Source of the DNA: Synechococcus sp. RS9909
GTDB taxonomy: Bacteria; Cyanobacteriota; Cyanobacteriia; PCC-6307; Cyanobiaceae
DNA length: 64,000 nt
Assembly (NCBI RefSeq): GCF_014279595.1
Contig: NZ_CP047943.1
Location: 1,612,001 to 1,676,000 of the forward strand
Reading direction: 5' to 3'
The notes beneath the pieces are model-generated. The model saw only the letters and a list, made by a program, of their open reading frames with translations, did no database searches and was not told the DNA's origin. Below, piece by piece: positions 61,371 through 64,000 of this stretch (the stretch's first letter is position 1; every line of letters starts with the position of its first letter). Both the position numbers and the translations under genes were made by a program.

Positions 61371-62065
61371 GGCTCCAGGGGCCGCTCCGGTCGCGGAATC
61401 GGCGTGATCCGCTCCGGCACCACCACCGGTCGCTGTCGACCCGCCACGCTCTTCACGGTCATGGTGCCATCAATCTCCAGCCATTGATTCACCGCTGGCG
61501 CCACCCCACCGGGCCAGGCCACATCCAGCCCGGCCGGCGTCGCATCAGCCAGACAACAGCGCACCAGCAAACGCGCCAGCTGGGGCGGCTCACCGGCACG
61601 CTCCAGCACGAATCCACTGATGCGCACTGGCGCCCCGTCATGCAGGGCGGGGTCGGGCTGACTACGCAACAGACGCACCCATTCGGTGAGGCTGCGCTGC
61701 TCCGGGGGCAGATGAAAGATCAAAACCGGTCCGTCGGGCAGGGCCGTGGGCCGGGTGGCCGCCAGGTCGCTGAAGGAGGGGGCCGGTGGAAACGCCAGCA
61801 CGGCAGCTGCCGCACCAGCGCTCAACACCCAGTGCCAGGGCACCGCTCCACCGGCGCGCAGGCGCAGAGCCGGCGGGCGACGCCACCCCAGAGGCAGCCA
61901 CCAGAGCACAGCGAGGAGAAGCAGCAGGGCACCGGCCAGGCTCACCAGGGGATGGAAGGCTTCGCGCAGAAGCAACGACAAACGGCCGGACCAACCACTC
62001 CAGAACAACAACCAGCCCCAGAGCGCCAGCAGCAGGGAGGGAAGCATCGCCGCCAGCACCCTCAC
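61367..62065 (-). CDS. TIGR03943 family membrane-anchored protein (YcgQ-like)
   Basis: This is a 232-residue protein from GTG 62065, overlapping the permease stop. Two to three N-terminal helices (LLLALWGWLLFWSGW, LVSLAGALLLLLAVLWWLPL) are followed by a periplasmic OB-like domain (VRISGFVLERAG, LLVRCCLADATPAGLDV). The family is always paired with a YraQ/YcgR-type permease, as here. In some bacteria such pairs are under zinc-related control; the function is not settled. Confidence 0.82.
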   Translation of the reverse strand: MRVLAAMLPSLLLALWGWLLFWSGWSGRLSLLLREAFHPLVSLAGALLLLLAVLWWLPLGWRRPPALRLRAGGAVPWHWVLSAGAAAAVLAFPPAPSFSDLAATRPTALPDGPVLIFHLPPEQRSLTEWVRLLRSQPDPALHDGAPVRISGFVLERAGEPPQLARLLVRCCLADATPAGLDVAWPGGVAPAVNQWLEIDGTMTVKSVAGRQRPVVVPERITPIPRPERPLEP

Positions 62066-63033
62066 AGCAGCAGCCCATTGACCCATTGCCCCATCAGCAG
62101 CACCACCATCGCCGCCGCCACCGCCGTGATCGCAATCGCCCGGGGCTTGAGCACCACCGTGAACAAGCCAGCGAGCTTGAGATCCACCACCGGCCCCAGG
62201 AGCAGAAAGGCGAGCAGGGCCCCGGGCGTGACCTGGGCCGCGAAGCCCAGGGCCAGGAAGGCATCCACACTGGAGCACACCGAAATCACCACCGCCATCA
62301 GCATCAGGGCGAGGATCGAGAGCGTTGGCGCCTCCCCCACGGCCAGAAGCCAGCTGCGGGGCAGAAAGGTCTGCACGCTGGCAGCGATTGCGCAACCCAC
62401 AACCAACAGGCTGAGAAGATCGAGGAACTCACGGCTGCTGTGGGCGAGCAGATCCGCAGGCGCCAGCCGGGCCTGTGCCGGTGCCGGCAGAGGCGCCTGT
62501 GCCTCGATGGCAGAAGCGCCGAGCATGCCGCTGCGGCGCTCCAACAGGCCCACCTGGGCGAGAGGCTGGCTCAGACGCCGCTCCTCCAGGAGAGCATCGG
62601 TGAGCAGGGCGTGTTCGGGAACAGGCCGCAACACGAACGTGAGCACCATGGCGATCAGAAAGGCACCGCAAGGCCGGGCGATCAGTAGCCAGGGTTGATC
62701 GGGAAACGCCGCCCAGGTGCTGGCGATCACGATCGGGTTGAGCACCGGCGCGGCGAACAGAAAGCCGAAGCCGGTGCCGAGGGGCGCACCACTGGCAATC
62801 AGACGCCGGGCGATCGGCACGTTGCCGCACTCACAGGCTGGCAGGGCAAACCCCATCAGGGCGCCCACCACGGGGGCCAGCAAGGGCTGGCGCGGCAGCC
62901 GACGGATCCAACCGGTCTGGGGCAGCAGCCAACGCGCCAGGGCGGAGATGGCCACACCGAGCAACAGAAAGGGCAGGGCCTCCAGCAACAGGCCCTGAAA
63001 GATTGCCCAGGCTGTGGAGAGGGGAACCATCAA
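62062..63033 (-). CDS. YraQ/DUF318-type permease (PF03773)
   Basis: This 323-residue polytopic protein has eight or so helices, the conserved FALPACECGNVPIARRLIAS, and FLLLGPVVDLKLAGLFTVVL. The family includes ArsP-like organoarsenical exporters and zinc- or iron-linked permeases, so the substrate is open. Its stop overlaps the TIGR03943 start, indicating a functional pair. Confidence 0.87.
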   Translation of the reverse strand: MMVPLSTAWAIFQGLLLEALPFLLLGVAISALARWLLPQTGWIRRLPRQPLLAPVVGALMGFALPACECGNVPIARRLIASGAPLGTGFGFLFAAPVLNPIVIASTWAAFPDQPWLLIARPCGAFLIAMVLTFVLRPVPEHALLTDALLEERRLSQPLAQVGLLERRSGMLGASAIEAQAPLPAPAQARLAPADLLAHSSREFLDLLSLLVVGCAIAASVQTFLPRSWLLAVGEAPTLSILALMLMAVVISVCSSVDAFLALGFAAQVTPGALLAFLLLGPVVDLKLAGLFTVVLKPRAIAITAVAAAMVVLLMGQWVNGLLL

Positions 63034-63048
63034 GGCTCCGCCGCAGCC

Positions 63049-63390
63049 TCAGCTCCAGCCCTTGCTGGCCTGCTCTTCCACATAGGCCGCCACATCAGAA
63101 ATCTGAGTTTCGGTGAGCGTATCGATGAATGCGGGCATGGCGTTGCGGCCGTAGGTCACCTGGGCGACGATCGCGCTCTCATGACCATTGGAATACTGGG
63201 CCAGATAGTCCTGCAGATCAGCCTGCCTGAGGGTGCGCTCGCCGTTAACGATGTTGCCCCCACCGGCATGGCAGGCGGCACAGTTAGAGGAAAACACCTT
63301 CGCTCCCAGGGCGGCATCCGCAGCGGAGGCGCTCAGTGGCGCCCACAGAGCACAGAGCAGAGCAAGGGCAAAGGAGAGAAGCAGGCGCAT
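63049..63390 (-). CDS. petJ: Cytochrome c6 (second copy)
   Basis: This is a 113-residue lumenal c-type cytochrome with signal peptide LLLSFALALLCALWAPLSAS, heme motif NCAACHAGGG and axial Met in GRNAMPAFIDTL. It is similar in length and layout to the copy at 55554 but clearly diverged. ATG at 63390 is used. It lies 16 bp before the permease start on the same strand. Confidence 0.93.
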   Translation of the reverse strand: MRLLLSFALALLCALWAPLSASAADAALGAKVFSSNCAACHAGGGNIVNGERTLRQADLQDYLAQYSNGHESAIVAQVTYGRNAMPAFIDTLTETQISDVAAYVEEQASKGWS

Positions 63391-63560
63391 GACCGACAGC
63401 GCAGTGTTGGTCACATTGTTGGCAGGAATCTTCAGCGGGGTTGATCGCAACCAGCAGTTGTCATCGATTTGTCACCGAAGGCCCATCGATCCGCCATCAA
63501 CAACCGATCGGAGACAGATCCCCTGGCCATCCGTATCGTCCAGACAATGGCGTCAGCACC

Positions 63561-64000
63561 TTGATCCCTCCCCTCCCCCGGCACTGTCTCGCCGTCGTGC
63601 TCGGTCTGCTCTGCTGGCTGCAGACCCTGACGCTGCCGACCGCGGCGTTGGCCTGTGTGCCAGGCCTGGATTGGGGCATGCAGCGCTCCCATCTGGAAAA
63701 CCGCCTCGGGGTGTCGCTCATCGAGGCGGGCGATCGCACCCTTGAGGCCCATGGCTTGACGATCGGTGAGCTGCCCGTGACGCGCCTGCGGCTTCAGCTC
63801 AACGATGGGGGGCTCCAACAGCTCGCCTATGAGCTGGAGCCGGATGCGATGACGGAGGTGCTGGCTGGCCTGCGCTCGCGCTATGGCGCCCCGGTGAGCA
63901 CCACGGTGGAAACGGAAGGCCACCCCATGCAGCAGGTGTGGGTCTGGAACACCGGCACTGATTGCATCACGGCGGTGCGAGCAGGAGACGAAGCGTTCCT
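63561..64000 (+). CDS. Exported hypothetical protein, cut by window end
   Basis: The frame opens near TTG 63561 (LIPPLPRHCLAVVLGLLCWL), a good signal peptide ending TAALACVPGL, then runs beyond the edge. The mature part (DWGMQRSHLENRLGVSLIEA onward) has an alpha/beta look with no recognised family. A different upstream start is possible because no ATG is in frame before it. Confidence 0.6.
   Translation, partial: MIPPLPRHCLAVVLGLLCWLQTLTLPTAALACVPGLDWGMQRSHLENRLGVSLIEAGDRTLEAHGLTIGELPVTRLRLQLNDGGLQQLAYELEPDAMTEVLAGLRSRYGAPVSTTVETEGHPMQQVWVWNTGTDCITAVRAGDEAF

Noticed and set aside
59247-61487. 746-codon plus-strand frame across mrpB and the 60042 gene
   Set aside because: It covers genes in two other frames, has Arg/Gln/Pro-rich composition and no domain.

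Overview
The window looks like the chromosome of a GC-rich marine or brackish picocyanobacterium of the Synechococcus/Cyanobium type. The evidence is gene content: MenB and MenD of the phylloquinone branch, a UbiD-type decarboxylase, two cytochrome c6 (PetJ) genes, an SLH-domain outer-membrane porin, a ferritin of the marine Synechococcus type, FutA-like iron binding, an Mrp cluster without a full MrpA, and several conserved cyanobacterial DUF proteins (DUF760, DUF4336, DUF4236). The species cannot be settled from the sequence alone. No rRNA, tRNA or CRISPR array was seen.

Layout. (1) 1-18.4 kb is tightly packed core housekeeping sequence: sds (cut by the window edge), murI, amidase, nitrilase-like hydrolase and comB on the minus strand; ubiD-like, aroA, an MnmC-like methyltransferase and glmU on the plus strand; then murF, a membrane protein, glgA, an L,D-transpeptidase, menB and menD on the minus strand, and lepB. 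(2) 18.5-30.8 kb is an iron, sulfide and redox district: a DUF2202 ferritin-like protein, feoA, two methyltransferases, a type II sulfide:quinone oxidoreductase, a peroxiredoxin, two Crp/Fnr-type regulators, two ferritins, futA and feoB. An IS3-family element has landed inside the second ferritin gene, leaving a truncated 5' part and a recognisable 3' remnant next to feoB. (3) 31.8-35.5 kb is a zinc uptake locus (znuC, znuB, znuA) followed by an unusual outer-membrane protein with a long His/Asp/Glu-rich stretch; palindromes resembling Zur/Fur boxes lie upstream. (4) 35.5-52.1 kb is an accessory island: an ArdC-like antirestriction protein, a decayed type I restriction-modification operon, at least six toxin-antitoxin modules or fragments, a RhuM fragment, secreted or surface proteins, a LytTR two-component pair beside a large DUF4347/cadherin-like/DUF4114 surface protein, and a possible phage capsid fragment. 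(5) 50.7-53.9 kb is a second znu operon, split by a vapB-'vapC segment flanked by 44-bp imperfect direct repeats; a porin gene diverges from it across a Zur-like box. (6) 55.5-64 kb is core again: petJ, an mrpC-D-E-F-G-(A C-terminal)-B operon, a conserved hypothetical, a permease/TIGR03943 pair, a second petJ and a partial secreted protein.

The strongest observations are the IS-split ferritin, whose two halves rejoin in frame; the toxin-antitoxin insertion that duplicates the start of znuB; a 36-residue Cys/Lys-rich microprotein divergent from ferritin with an inverted repeat between them; the His-rich outer-membrane protein at the end of the first zinc locus; and the roughly 5.5-kb LytTR/surface-protein block bracketed by 92 percent identical 105-bp copies of a small gene's 3' end.
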